A stretch of DNA of 64,000 nucleotides, from positions 73,324 to 137,323 of the forward strand of contig NZ_RBXJ01000003.1 in NCBI RefSeq assembly GCF_003635115.1, in the 5' to 3' direction. The notes beneath the pieces were generated by a model. That model saw only the letters and a list, made by a program, of their open reading frames with translations. It ran no database searches and was not told the DNA's origin. A program made the translations under genes and the position numbers. This document shows positions 15,205 through 24,185 of the stretch, one piece after another. This stretch comes from Microbacterium sp. AG1240 (GTDB lineage Bacteria; Actinomycetota; Actinomycetes; Actinomycetales; Microbacteriaceae). The stretch's first letter is position 1, and each line of letters starts with the position of its first letter.

Positions 15205-17646
15205 TCAGCGCGGCGCCCGGAGTCCGCGGCGGAACTCGTCGCGCGTGGCCCGCTCGTCGCGGCGACCGCGGACGTAGGCCCGGATGACCCGCACCGCCCC
15301 GCGGAAGGTGTGTCCGTTCACGAGGAACAGCACGGCGTCGGTGACGGCGTGAGTCGTTCTGCTGCCGCTCATCTTCGAGAGCGCACGGAAGGGCGCGTTG
15401 AAGACGAAGACCACGGAGAGGTCGGGGCGCCCGGCCCCGAGCGCACGCTGATGTCGGCGCTCGATGAGGCGGAAGATCGTGCGCACCACGCGACTGCGGG
15501 CGACGTGCAGCCGGTCGATCGGATCGTTGAACCCGAGCCGGTCGACCGGCCAGTGCGATGACGGGATCGGGCGCCCGAGCAGCGTCGCGAAGTCGGCATC
15601 GGAGACCTGGCGCACGTCGGCCGCGCGATAAGCCGCGACCTCGTCGGCGTCGGATGCTGCAACCTCGTCGCCCTTGACCGTGACGGTCGCGGCGTGCTCG
15701 ATGTCGCGGACGTTGGGACCGACGTGGATGTCGTACTCCCCCGCCTCGACCGCCCAGGCACCCGTCGATACGTCGAAGTGGCGGAAGCCTCGGGGGCCGA
15801 GCGCCAGCACGACGTCGCGAGTCTCGCCGGGGTCGAGCCGCACCTTCGCGAAGGCCTTCAGTTCGCGTCGGGGCCGATGGACGGCGCTCGGGCTTCGCCG
15901 ACCGACGTACACCTGCACCACCTCGGCTCCGGCGCGGGAGCCCGTGTTGGTGACCTCGACCCGCACCTCGTCGGGCGTCGCGCGCAGGTTCGCGTAGGCG
16001 AAGGTCGTGTAGGTGAGTCCGAACCCGAACGGGAACGCGACGTCGACACCGGCGGAGTCGAAGAAGCGGTATCCGACGTAGAGGCCCTCGCGATACTCCG
16101 CCGTGCGCGCTGCGCTGGGGAAGGTGTCGTCAGTCGCGCCGTCGGCGAGCGCGCGGGGGAACGTCTCGGCCAGTCGCCCCGAGGGCATGACCGCGCCAGT
16201 CAGGAGGTCGGCGATCGCATCCGCCCCGGCCTGCCCGCCGAGATAGGCGTGCAGCAGCGCGGCGGCGTCCTCGATCCAGGGTGCTGTCTCGATCACACCG
16301 CCCGCGCTCAGCACGACCACCGTTCTCGGATTCGCCGCCGCCACCGCCCGCAGGAGGGCGATCTGGTCGGCGGGGATCGCGAGCGTGGATCGGTCGAGCC
16401 CCTCCGCATCGGCGATCTCGGGAAGGCCGAGCATGAGCACCGCGACATCGGCGCCGCGTGCCGCCGCGACCGCCTCGGCGACCAGCGCGGCGTCGGGCAC
16501 CTCGTCACGGCGGAAGCCCCGGGCGACCCCGGTCGTGACGAGCCGTGTCGCGGCCACCGCTTGGCGCAGCGTGGCGACCCGGGTCGGATTCACCAGCGAC
16601 GACCCCGCTCCCTGGAAGCGCGGCTCGGTCACGAAATCGCCGATGAGGGCCACCCGGGTGCCGGGCGCGAGCGGCAGGGTCGCATCGGTGTTACGCAGCA
16701 GCACGGCCGACTCCGCGGCGGCTTGCCGGGCGAGCGCGTCGTGGGCGGCAGCATCCACCTCTCCCGGGGCGTCGCGGGCCGTCACCCGCTCGACGAGCCG
16801 CAACAGCTCGATCACCCGCGCATCGAGGTCGGCGACGGCGAGATCACCCCGCTCCACCGCGGCGACGATCGCGCGGGCGGAGTCGAACCCCGGCGACGGC
16901 ATCTCGAGCGTGCCTCCTGCGGAGACGGCGGCCACGGGGTCATCGCCCCCGCCCCAGTCCGAGATCACGGCGCCGTCGAACCCCCACTCCTCGCGGAGGA
17001 TCTCGGTCAGCAGGTGCCGGTTCTCGTGCGCGTACGTGCCGTTGACGAGGTTGTACGCGCTCATCAACGCCCACGGGCGCGCCTCGCGGACGACGATCTC
17101 GAACGCCGTCAGGTAGATCTCGCGCAGCGTCCGCTCATCGACCACCGAATCGCTGACCATACGGCGAAGCTCCTGGCTGTTCACCGCGAAGTGCTTCGGG
17201 GTCGCGGCGACCCCCTGCGACTGGATACCGCGCACGTAGGCCGACGCGAGGATGCCCGACAGCTCGGGGTCTTCGGAGAAGTACTCGAAGTTGCGACCGC
17301 CCAGCGGGCTGCGCGTGATGTTCAGCCCCGGTCCGAGCAGCACGTCGACACCCTGCGCGGCGGCCTCACGGCCCAGCGCCCTACCGATCTGTTCGGCGAG
17401 CTCGGGATCCCAGCTTCCCGCCACCGTCGCCGCGGTCGGGAAGCACGTGGCCGGCTCGGACCCGGCCAGCCCGAGGTGGTCGGCCGCACCGAGCTGGCGA
17501 CGCAGGCCGTGCGGACCGTCGGCGAGCCGGATGGCGGGTACACCGGCCGAGGGAACTGCGCGGGTCTGCCAGACGTTCTCGCCGCTGAGCAGCGCCGCCT
17601 TCTGCAGCAAGGTGAGCCGGACGAGGATCTCTGCGGGGTCGTCCAC
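15205..17646 (-). CDS. Glycoside hydrolase family 3, beta-glucosidase type
   Basis: 813 residues, usual for three-domain GH3 enzymes without signal peptide. N-terminal domain: 'IRLADGPHGLR', 'LLGPGLNITRSPLGGRNFEY', 'ATPKHFAVN' and the nucleophile aspartate in 'VISDWGG' (about residue 230). The second domain starts near residue 300, and a fibronectin-III-like domain follows ('VEVTNTGSRAGAEVVQVYVG'). A further C-terminal stretch of about 150 residues continues past it. It releases glucose or a related sugar from beta-glycosides in the cytoplasm. The 'KHF' and 'SDW' contexts fit beta-glucosidases, not the NagZ group. It stands alone, with no transporter beside it. Confidence 0.9.
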   Translation of the reverse strand: MDDPAEILVRLTLLQKAALLSGENVWQTRAVPSAGVPAIRLADGPHGLRRQLGAADHLGLAGSEPATCFPTAATVAGSWDPELAEQIGRALGREAAAQGVDVLLGPGLNITRSPLGGRNFEYFSEDPELSGILASAYVRGIQSQGVAATPKHFAVNSQELRRMVSDSVVDERTLREIYLTAFEIVVREARPWALMSAYNLVNGTYAHENRHLLTEILREEWGFDGAVISDWGGGDDPVAAVSAGGTLEMPSPGFDSARAIVAAVERGDLAVADLDARVIELLRLVERVTARDAPGEVDAAAHDALARQAAAESAVLLRNTDATLPLAPGTRVALIGDFVTEPRFQGAGSSLVNPTRVATLRQAVAATRLVTTGVARGFRRDEVPDAALVAEAVAAARGADVAVLMLGLPEIADAEGLDRSTLAIPADQIALLRAVAAANPRTVVVLSAGGVIETAPWIEDAAALLHAYLGGQAGADAIADLLTGAVMPSGRLAETFPRALADGATDDTFPSAARTAEYREGLYVGYRFFDSAGVDVAFPFGFGLTYTTFAYANLRATPDEVRVEVTNTGSRAGAEVVQVYVGRRSPSAVHRPRRELKAFAKVRLDPGETRDVVLALGPRGFRHFDVSTGAWAVEAGEYDIHVGPNVRDIEHAATVTVKGDEVAASDADEVAAYRAADVRQVSDADFATLLGRPIPSSHWPVDRLGFNDPIDRLHVARSRVVRTIFRLIERRHQRALGAGRPDLSVVFVFNAPFRALSKMSGSRTTHAVTDAVLFLVNGHTFRGAVRVIRAYVRGRRDERATRDEFRRGLRAPR

Positions 17647-17696
17647 TCAGCACCGTCCCGTCCGACGGGTTCGGTGGCCCCGCAGCGGTGTGCAGT

Positions 17697-18383
17697 TTAT
17701 CGTTCCCGCCCGGCCTCCTCGGGCTGACCCGTGACACCCGAGACGATCAGGTCTGCCCGATCCGCCGTGGCCTCGATGAGCACCGCGTTCGCCCCGTCGA
17801 CACCGCGGGCCCAGGCGGTGGCCGCCTCGACCGTGCGGCCGTGACGGGTGTGACGGTCGACGAGGCGGGCCTCGCGCTCGCCGGCCGGGGTGCGGCAGAA
17901 CCACGCGAGGTCGAGTCGGTCGCGCACCCCCGACCACGGGGCGCTGTCGGCCAGGAGGTAGTTGCCCTCTACGACGACCACGGATGCTGCGGGCTCGATC
18001 GCGATCTCGCCGGCGACGCCTTCGTCGACCACCCGGCGGAAGCTGGGGGCGAAGATCACGTGATCGGTCTCGACACGCAGACGGTCGAGCAGCGCGACGA
18101 AGCCCCAGCCGTCGAAGGTGTCGATCGCGCCCTTGCGGTCGCGGATGCCCAGACGGTCGAGCGTCGCGTTCGCGAGGTGGAAGCCGTCCATCGGCAGGTG
18201 CGCGGCAACGCCCGGGCGGCCGGCGTTGAGGTGATCGACCAGCGCGACCGCGAGGGTGGTCTTGCCGCTCCCGGGGCTCCCGGCGATGCCGAGGATGAAT
18301 CGCCGTCCGGGCGTCGCCGCGGCCTCGATGCGCGATGCCAGCCGGGCCACAGCCGCGCCGGGTGGTCGGCCGGTCACCGGCAC
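17697..18383 (-). CDS. Nucleoside/fructose-kinase-like P-loop kinase
   Basis: 228 residues. Walker A 'GIAGSPGSGKTTLA' (about residues 33-46), 'LPMDGFHLANATLD' (the D-G-F-H substrate motif of the uridine-kinase/pantothenate-kinase/FrcK group), 'VVVVEGNYLL' Walker B and 'RHTRHGRT' lid. The group phosphorylates sugars, nucleosides or pantothenate. The substrate is not evident. GTG start, 4 nt after the stop of the sulfurtransferase gene, so the two are co-transcribed. Confidence 0.82.
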   Translation of the reverse strand: MPVTGRPPGAAVARLASRIEAAATPGRRFILGIAGSPGSGKTTLAVALVDHLNAGRPGVAAHLPMDGFHLANATLDRLGIRDRKGAIDTFDGWGFVALLDRLRVETDHVIFAPSFRRVVDEGVAGEIAIEPAASVVVVEGNYLLADSAPWSGVRDRLDLAWFCRTPAGEREARLVDRHTRHGRTVEAATAWARGVDGANAVLIEATADRADLIVSGVTGQPEEAGRER

Positions 18384-18387
18384 GTCG

Positions 18388-19236
18388 TCACCCCGCGGCG
18401 CCGGACGGAGCGTCTCCGCGAGCGACCGGCCGCCCCGGGGCGGTAGACCACTCGCTCCACGAGCCGGGGAACACGAGCGCTTCGATCCCCGCCTCCTCCA
18501 ACGCGAGAGCGGTGTGCGCGGCAGTGATACCCGAACCGCAGTAGACGGCGACCGGGGTCCCTTCGGTCACGCCCGCCGCAGCGAACGTCGCCCGCAGCTC
18601 GTCGGGGCCACGCAGGGTCCCGTCATCGGCGAGGTGCACGGGGGTCGGCAGGTTCACGGCACCCGGAATGTGCCCGCCGATGGGGTCGAGCGGCTCGACG
18701 TCGCCGCGGTACCGCTCGGGCGCGCGCACGTCGAGGAGCACCCCCGTCTCGGGGAAGGCCGCCGCCTCGTCGATGTCGATGACCCCGGCGATCGAATCGG
18801 TGAGGTGCACGTCGCCCTTCTGAGCGGAAACCTCTCCGGTCTCGAGCGCACCTCGGGCGGCGACCCACGCGGGGAAACCGCCGTCGAGCACGCGGATGTC
18901 GACCCCGGCGCGGCGCAGCAGCCACCACGCCCGTGCCGCCGCGAGACCGCGGGCATGGTCGTACGCGACCACGATGTCGCCGTCGTGCAGCCCCCAGCGA
19001 CGCGCGGATCGCTCCAGGTCGGCGGTCGTCGGCAGGGGATGGCGGCCGCGGCCCGACACCGCGTGGTCGGCCAGTTCGCCACCGAGATCGACGTACACCG
19101 CACCGGGCACATGACCGTCGAGGTACTCGGCCCGCCCGTCGGGCTTGTCCAGCCGCCACCGCACGTCGAGCACCCGCACGGGGGCACCCGTGTCGAGAAG
19201 CTCGCTCAGTTCCGACACGCTCACCAGATGGCTCAT
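18388..19236 (-). CDS. Thiosulfate/3-mercaptopyruvate sulfurtransferase (two rhodanese domains)
   Basis: 282 residues with two rhodanese domains (about 5-120 and 150-275). The N-terminal domain is inactive; the C-terminal one has the active-site loop 'VYCGSGITAAHTA' with catalytic Cys. The loop C-G-S-G-I fits mercaptopyruvate or thiosulfate donors. It moves sulfane sulfur to an acceptor in the cytoplasm. The ATG at 19236 begins the normal domain ('MSHLVSVSELSELL'); the longer frame adds non-homologous residues. Confidence 0.9.
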   Translation of the reverse strand: MSHLVSVSELSELLDTGAPVRVLDVRWRLDKPDGRAEYLDGHVPGAVYVDLGGELADHAVSGRGRHPLPTTADLERSARRWGLHDGDIVVAYDHARGLAAARAWWLLRRAGVDIRVLDGGFPAWVAARGALETGEVSAQKGDVHLTDSIAGVIDIDEAAAFPETGVLLDVRAPERYRGDVEPLDPIGGHIPGAVNLPTPVHLADDGTLRGPDELRATFAAAGVTEGTPVAVYCGSGITAAHTALALEEAGIEALVFPGSWSEWSTAPGRPVARGDAPSGAAG

Positions 19237-19348
19237 GTGTCGAGGGTGGCACCCCTCGGTCGTGCGCGCACGTCCATTACCCGCGATTGCGCCGCTCCCC
19301 CGTCGCGAACGCGTGATGCGCGCCGTTCTTCGTGACGGGGAAGGGTCT

Positions 19349-20248
19349 TCACGCAATGGGCTCGCCGAGCGGCGGATCGGAATCGCGAGGGGCGGATGCT
19401 GCGTCGCCGCGGGTGCTCGCGCGGACGGCGCCGATCGACGCGACGATCACGAGGGCGATGCCGACGATCTCCAACCAGGCGAGGTGCTGCTGGAGCAGGA
19501 AGAATCCGGCGAGCGAGGCGGTCACCGGGCCCAGGCTCATGAGGATGGCGAAGGTCGACGCGGGCAGTCGGCGCAGCGCGAGCAGTTCGAGCGCATACGG
19601 GATCGTCGACGACAGCACGGCCACGGCGAGCCCGAGCGCCAGGAGCTCGGGCCGCAGGAGCGCCGAGCCGGCGTCGACGACGCCGAACGGTAGCGCGATG
19701 AGCGCGCCGACCGCCATCGCCAGAGCGAGTCCGTCGAGCCGCGGGAACTCGGCTCCCACGCGGGCGGAGGCGAGGATGTAGAGCGCCCACGCGGCCGCCG
19801 CCCCGAGGGCGAAGAGCACTCCGAGCGGATCGAGCCGGTCCCAGCCCCCGCCCCCGAGCGCGGCGACCCCGAGAAGGGCGAGCCCCGCCCAGACCCACGC
19901 CGACGCGCGGCGGCTCGCGATGATCGAGAGGGCGAGCGGCCCCAGCACCTCGATCGTCACCGTCACGCCGAGGGGCAATCGAGACAGCGCGAGGTAGAAC
20001 AGCCCGTTCATCAGCGCGAGAACCGCGCCGAAGGCGATGACGGAGCGCCACGCGCTCGCGGTGTGCCCGTGCAGGCGGGGTCGCGCGATGAGCAGCAGGA
20101 TCGCGGCCGAGAACACCAGCCGGAGCATGACCATGCCCAGGGGGCCGACCTGCGGGAACAGGAGCACGGCGACCGACGCTCCGACCTCCTGACAGACGAG
20201 CCCGACGAGAACGAAGGTGAGCGCGGTGTTGGTCCGACGCGTCGTCAC
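19349..20248 (-). CDS. EamA/DMT-family exporter (RhtA-like)
   Basis: 299 residues, ten predicted membrane helices in two five-helix repeats, as in drug/metabolite transporters. 'GLVCQEVGASVAVLLFPQVG' and 'SSTIPYALELLALRRLP' resemble threonine/homoserine exporters of the RhtA group. It probably exports an amino acid or related metabolite. GTG start. The substrate is inferred only from similarity. Confidence 0.83.
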   Translation of the reverse strand: MTTRRTNTALTFVLVGLVCQEVGASVAVLLFPQVGPLGMVMLRLVFSAAILLLIARPRLHGHTASAWRSVIAFGAVLALMNGLFYLALSRLPLGVTVTIEVLGPLALSIIASRRASAWVWAGLALLGVAALGGGGWDRLDPLGVLFALGAAAAWALYILASARVGAEFPRLDGLALAMAVGALIALPFGVVDAGSALLRPELLALGLAVAVLSSTIPYALELLALRRLPASTFAILMSLGPVTASLAGFFLLQQHLAWLEIVGIALVIVASIGAVRASTRGDAASAPRDSDPPLGEPIA

Positions 20249-20267
20249 GACACGTCCGACGCGACCG

Positions 20268-21548
20268 TCACGCTGCGGGGGGCGCGCAGATCGCGTTGCC
20301 CGCGATCTGGTCGTGCCACTGCTGGGCCGTCCACGGCAGGCCGGCCTCGGGTGCGGTCTGCCCGGATGCCGCCGGCGCCTTCGAGGCGATCGCTGCGAGC
20401 TCCCACGCCAACCACGCGGCGATCGCCTGGTTCGCGCCCGAGTTGTTGAGCACGACGGCGACGGTCATGCCCGTTGCGGGGTCGGCGAAAGCCGCGGTCA
20501 TGTAGCCGGGGATCGATCCGTACTGCCCGACGAGCGAGCCCGCCTGATACGCGCCCCCCGTCGTGGTGAGCCACGTGGGCTGGTCGGCGGCCACCGGCAC
20601 CGGGGTGGCGAAGCGCCCGTCGCCTTCCGACCCGAGCGCATTCGTCGCCAGTGCCTGCGCGTATCGTCCGAGGTCGTCGATCGTGGTGACGGCACCCGAG
20701 TCGGCGCCGCCGATGCTCGACGACAGAGTGGTGAAATCAGCCGGTTCGGTGCAGTTCCACACTCCCGCCGCATCGGGGGTCGACCAGTGACCATCGAGGA
20801 CGGCGCCGTCGCCGGGGGCCTGCGCCGCCGTCGCCGGGAGCCGCGTCGAGGGCAGCTCCAGCGGCTCCGAGATGTACCGATCGATGAGCGACGGAAGGCT
20901 TTCGTTCTCCGCGCGCTCGAGGGCGAGACCGAGCAGGAGGTAGCCGGCGTCGGAGTCGCGGAACACGGTGCCGGGCTGGGAGTCGTCGCGCTCCGACAGA
21001 CCGTAGGCCGCGAGCTCCCGCGCGTTCCAGACCCGGGCGGGGTTGCTCAGGAACAACGACTGAAGCTGAGGCGCGTAGGAGCCGATCCCCGACGTGCTGT
21101 CGCAGAGTTGGCGCAGCGTCACATCCGCCAGCTCGGGCACGGCGGAGACGTACTTCGTCACCGAGTCGTCGACCGAGAGGGCGCCCTCCGCGGCCACCGC
21201 GTACAGGACGTCGCACGTCATCGCGCGGGTGACGTCGCCGGCGCGGAAGGCCATATCGGTCGTCACCGACTCGGACCCGCCGATCGACGTGGTTCCCAGC
21301 CCGCTCACCCAGGTGCCGCTCCACGGCACCCAGACACCGACGATCGCCCCCGACGACCCGGTCGCCGTCATCGCCGCGGTGACGGCCGCCTCGAGCTGGG
21401 TCACCGTGTCGGCGGGGAGGGCGGCCTCCGTCTGCGGAGGCACGTCGATATCGACCGTCTGCTGTGCGGAGCAGCCGCTCAGCGCGATCATTGCCAATGC
21501 CACAGCCGCGGCGACCGCGGCGCCGCGGCGCTTGGGAAGGATTCGCAT
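20268..21548 (-). CDS. Lipoprotein of the serine beta-lactamase/PBP fold, catalytic residues lost
   Basis: 426 residues. The signal peptide ends in lipobox 'LSGC' (Cys 26), so the protein is membrane-anchored outside the cell. The body aligns with PF00144-type hydrolases, but all three motifs are changed: the Ser-x-x-Lys motif reads D-V-T-R (residues 105-108 in 'FRAGDVTRAMT'), Tyr-x-Asn reads D-S-D (198-200 in 'FRDSDAGYLLLG'), and the His/Lys-x-Gly box is replaced by 'GQYGSIPGY'. The fold looks intact, which suggests a peptidoglycan-binding or regulatory pseudoenzyme rather than a decayed gene. A GTG two codons upstream (21554) is an alternative start. Confidence 0.82.
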   Translation of the reverse strand: MRILPKRRGAAVAAAVALAMIALSGCSAQQTVDIDVPPQTEAALPADTVTQLEAAVTAAMTATGSSGAIVGVWVPWSGTWVSGLGTTSIGGSESVTTDMAFRAGDVTRAMTCDVLYAVAAEGALSVDDSVTKYVSAVPELADVTLRQLCDSTSGIGSYAPQLQSLFLSNPARVWNARELAAYGLSERDDSQPGTVFRDSDAGYLLLGLALERAENESLPSLIDRYISEPLELPSTRLPATAAQAPGDGAVLDGHWSTPDAAGVWNCTEPADFTTLSSSIGGADSGAVTTIDDLGRYAQALATNALGSEGDGRFATPVPVAADQPTWLTTTGGAYQAGSLVGQYGSIPGYMTAAFADPATGMTVAVVLNNSGANQAIAAWLAWELAAIASKAPAASGQTAPEAGLPWTAQQWHDQIAGNAICAPPAA

Positions 21549-21680
21549 CCTCACCCCCCGGGGGATCCTGCACGCGTCGTTTTACGCGTCCAAGAATTGA
21601 ATCACACCCCTCCGCCCCCACCCCGATCATCGGCCGAGGGCAGGTCACAGGTGGATCACGAGTTTGCCTAGGCTGGGGCG
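21549..21680 (+). promoter_or_regulatory. Divergent intergenic region; -10 of the DUF2470 gene
   Basis: 132 nt between divergent genes. TAGGCT (21669-21674) ends 6 nt before the ATG at 21681, a leaderless arrangement; no convincing -35 is seen. A C6/G6 run (21553-21564) lies near the lipoprotein start. Confidence 0.45.
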
Positions 21681-21992
21681 ATGCCGCACAGCTTCGACGA
21701 TGCCACGATCGCGGGCGTCCTCCGTCATATGAACAGCGACCACACGGATGACAACATCCTCATCGCGCGGGCGTTCGGACACGATCCCGCAGCCGTATCG
21801 GCCACGATGACCTCGTTCGACGGTGACGGCGGCCAGTGGGAGGTCACGGGGGCGGGCGGGACGGTCGAAACGCTGCGGGTTCCGTGGCCCGGCGGAGCGA
21901 TCACCGAGCGTCCCGAGGTGCGCCGGGAGATCGTCGCCCTGTACGACGACGCCTGCGAGCGACTGGGCATCGAGCCGCGCCCGCACGGCTGA
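21681..21992 (+). CDS. DUF2470 domain protein (heme-handling type)
   Basis: 103 residues, essentially a free-standing DUF2470 domain: 'VLRHMNSDHTDDNILIARAFG' with the conserved H-M-N-x-D-H, and 'RREIVALYDDA' near the C-terminus. This domain is found at the end of HugZ-type heme oxygenases and as a separate protein. It lies 65 nt upstream of a heme oxygenase in the same direction, so a role in heme or iron use is likely. Confidence 0.87.
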   Translation: MPHSFDDATIAGVLRHMNSDHTDDNILIARAFGHDPAAVSATMTSFDGDGGQWEVTGAGGTVETLRVPWPGGAITERPEVRREIVALYDDACERLGIEPRPHG

Positions 21993-22017
21993 ACCCCGGG
22001 GTACCCCGGGAAAATTC

Positions 22018-22036
22018 GTAGGTTAGGACGCCCTAA
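22018..22036 (+). promoter_or_regulatory. DtxR/IdeR-type iron box
   Basis: 19-bp imperfect palindrome with TTAGG and CCTAA arms that matches 14 of 19 positions of the DtxR consensus as I know it. It covers the -35 and spacer of the heme oxygenase promoter, so iron-loaded repressor would block transcription. Confidence 0.7.
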
Positions 22037-22050
22037 CTTTCCCCTATGAT
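22023..22050 (+). promoter_or_regulatory. Heme oxygenase promoter (leaderless)
   Basis: TTAGGA (22023-22028), 16-nt spacer, TATGAT (22045-22050). The -10 ends 7 nt before the ATG at 22058, which decides the start: the two upstream in-frame ATGs (22046, 22049) lie within the -10 element. Confidence 0.65.
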
Positions 22051-22057
22051 GACCGTT

Positions 22058-22711
22058 ATGAGCGACGTCATCCTCTTCTCCGCCGCCCTTCGCGAGCGCT
22101 CGAGCAGCGCGCACTCGTCGAGCGAGGGCTCCGGCTTCATGACCGATCTCATGAAGGGCGAGGGCACCCGCGACGACTACGTCGCACTCGTCGCCCAGCA
22201 CTGGTGCATCTACGCCGCCCTCGAGGCGGCGGCGGAGCGGATGCGGCGCGACCCCGTCGCATCCGTGTTCATCAGCGACCGGCTCACCCGCCTCCCCGCG
22301 CTCGAAGCCGACCTCGAGTTCCTCATCGGACCCGACTGGCGCGACCGGATCGAGCCTCTCCCCACCACCCGCGCTTATGTCGCCCGCATCGAACAGGTCG
22401 GGGCCACCTGGCCCGGCGGATTCGTCGCGCACCACTACACGCGCTACCTCGGCGACCTGTCGGGCGGCCAGTTCATCGGCCGGCTCATGCAGCGCCGCTT
22501 CGGCTTCGAGACCAACGGCATCGGGTTCTACGTGTTCGACGACATCGCCGATCCGAAGGCCTTCAAAGACGTCTACCGCGAGCAGCTGGATGCCGCGCCC
22601 TGGGACGCCGCCGAGCAGCAGCGCGTGATCGACGAGGTGCTGCTGGCCTACCGCTTCAACACCGAGCTGTTCGAAGACCTCGGCAGGGCCAAGGCCTCTC
22701 AGGTCGCCTGA
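22058..22711 (+). CDS. hmuO: Biliverdin-producing heme oxygenase
   Basis: 217 residues, all-helical HO family. The proximal heme ligand is His19 in 'LRERSSSAHSSSE', and the distal helix carries the flexible glycines in 'RYLGDLSGGQ'. The enzyme opens heme to biliverdin, CO and free iron in the cytoplasm, using reducing equivalents from an unidentified partner. An iron box in the promoter indicates induction under iron limitation. The 3' end overlaps the convergent helicase gene by 13 nt. Confidence 0.94.
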   Translation: MSDVILFSAALRERSSSAHSSSEGSGFMTDLMKGEGTRDDYVALVAQHWCIYAALEAAAERMRRDPVASVFISDRLTRLPALEADLEFLIGPDWRDRIEPLPTTRAYVARIEQVGATWPGGFVAHHYTRYLGDLSGGQFIGRLMQRRFGFETNGIGFYVFDDIADPKAFKDVYREQLDAAPWDAAEQQRVIDEVLLAYRFNTELFEDLGRAKASQVA

Positions 22712-24066
22712 GCCCGCGCCGCGCGGACGCCGGCCATGAACCGTTGCACGTCGGGATCGACGCGGATGTCGCTCGGGCGCAGCGGCCGGGTGAGGTAGAG
22801 ACCGTCGAGCGACGTCAGCCGGCTGAGCGCCACGTAGGTCTGCCCGGGCGCGAACGCGCCCGACCCCAGGTCGACGATCGCTCGATCGTAGGTCTTGCCC
22901 TGCGACTTGTGGATCGTCACGGCCCACGCCAACCGCAGCGGGAACTGCTGGAACTCCGCCACGATCTCGCGGGAGAGCGTCTTCGACCCGGGGTTGTAGG
23001 CGTAGCGGAACTTCTCCCACACCGCCGGCTCGACGTCGTAGGTCTTGCCGTCGACCTCGACGCGAACGCTGGAGCCCGTGATCCGCTTCACCGTGCCGAT
23101 GGTGCCGTTGACCCATCGCGGCGGCTCGCCGAAGTTCGAGATGTCGTTGCGCAGGAACATCACCTGCGCGCCCACCTTCAGCTTCAACTCGGCGTCGGCG
23201 GGATAACTCGCATCGCCCCGGCCGAAGTCGCCGTTGATCTCGGCGTTGGCGGTCTGCATGCGTCCGACGAGCGCGTCGAGGTGCCGGCGGTTGATCGTGT
23301 TCACGATGTCGTTGCGGGTCGCGAGGGTGATGATCGGATGCTCGCCGTCGGCCGGGTGCGGAGGTGTCCGGGCTCCGGCGCCGTTGAGCACCCCCGCCAT
23401 GTCGGCGGTGACGTGCCCGTAGCGCACGCCGTTGAGGAGCGCCTTGAAGGCGGGGTCGGACTGGCGATGGATCTCGGTCAGCTCGCGGATGTGGAGATCG
23501 GCGCCGTGGCGGCCGAGCTCGATGAGGCCGTCGCCCGCCGACTCGCCCGCCCACACCTTCGCGTCGAAGAACCAGAACGACCGGTAGTGGTCTGCGATGT
23601 ACCGCGCCTCGTCGCCGCGAGGGGGCACGGGTGCGAGCTGGTACGGATCGCCGAACATCACGATCTGCACCCCGCCGAACGGCTCCGCCCGGCGGTTGCG
23701 GGCCTGACGCAGCGACCGGTCGATGCCATCCATGAGGTCGGCGTTCACCATGGAGATCTCATCGATCACGAGGGTGTCGATCGCATTGAGGATCTTGCGC
23801 GTCGCGTCGGTCTGGTCGATGTCGCCCGACGCGATGAGACCGATCGGCAGCTTGAACAGCGAGTGGATCGTCTGACCTTCGACGTTCAGCGCGGCGACGC
23901 CCGTCGGAGCGCAGACGGCGATCTGCTTCGAGGTGTTCCAGGCGAGGTGCTGCAGGAGCGTGGACTTGCCCGTGCCGGCCCGGCCGGTCACGAAGACGTG
24001 CTCGCGCGTGTCTTCGATCAGCCGGAAGAGGGCCTCCTGCTCGGCGGAGAGGGCGGGAGTGCTCAC
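22699..24066 (-). CDS. PIF1-like/RecD-type DNA helicase
   Basis: 455 residues, superfamily 1B helicase. Motif I 'GRAGTGKST' (about 28-36), 'APTGVAALNVEGQTIHS' (Ia), 'LVIDEISMV' (II), 'MFGDPYQLAPV' (III), and the C-terminal 'AVTIHKSQGKTYD' and 'TYVALSRLTSLDGL' (motifs V/VI). The order and spacing match bacterial PIF1 homologues, which unwind DNA 5'-3' at forks or G-quadruplexes. The GTG start lies 6 nt after TAACAT (24078-24073), probably leaderless. Confidence 0.9.
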   Translation of the reverse strand: MSTPALSAEQEALFRLIEDTREHVFVTGRAGTGKSTLLQHLAWNTSKQIAVCAPTGVAALNVEGQTIHSLFKLPIGLIASGDIDQTDATRKILNAIDTLVIDEISMVNADLMDGIDRSLRQARNRRAEPFGGVQIVMFGDPYQLAPVPPRGDEARYIADHYRSFWFFDAKVWAGESAGDGLIELGRHGADLHIRELTEIHRQSDPAFKALLNGVRYGHVTADMAGVLNGAGARTPPHPADGEHPIITLATRNDIVNTINRRHLDALVGRMQTANAEINGDFGRGDASYPADAELKLKVGAQVMFLRNDISNFGEPPRWVNGTIGTVKRITGSSVRVEVDGKTYDVEPAVWEKFRYAYNPGSKTLSREIVAEFQQFPLRLAWAVTIHKSQGKTYDRAIVDLGSGAFAPGQTYVALSRLTSLDGLYLTRPLRPSDIRVDPDVQRFMAGVRAARAQAT

Positions 24067-24185
24067 CGGTTCATGTTATTCGTCCCTCGCACCGGGAGCG
24101 GCGGATCATCCCCCGCTCGGAACGGGTGGGTAACAAAGGCGGACGCATCGGCGGTCGCTCAGCAGAGATTTCCTAGACTGAGGAG
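24067..24185 (+). promoter_or_regulatory. Divergent promoter region of helicase and membrane-protein genes
   Basis: 119 nt. Minus-strand TAACAT (24078-24073) sits 6 nt from the helicase GTG; plus-strand TAGACT (24174-24179) sits 6 nt from the GTG at 24186. Both -35 regions are weak. Each start codon is in the leaderless position. Confidence 0.5.

Noticed and set aside
15205..17646. GH3 enzyme as NagZ for the muropeptide locus
   Set aside because: It is 813 residues with a fibronectin-III-like domain and beta-glucosidase motifs; NagZ-type enzymes are much shorter and have a different His motif. It is also 20 kb away.
15694..17727. 677-codon plus-strand ORF
   Set aside because: Antisense to the GH3 gene, no family motifs, Arg/Gly/Asp-rich composition as expected for the shadow frame of a high-GC gene.
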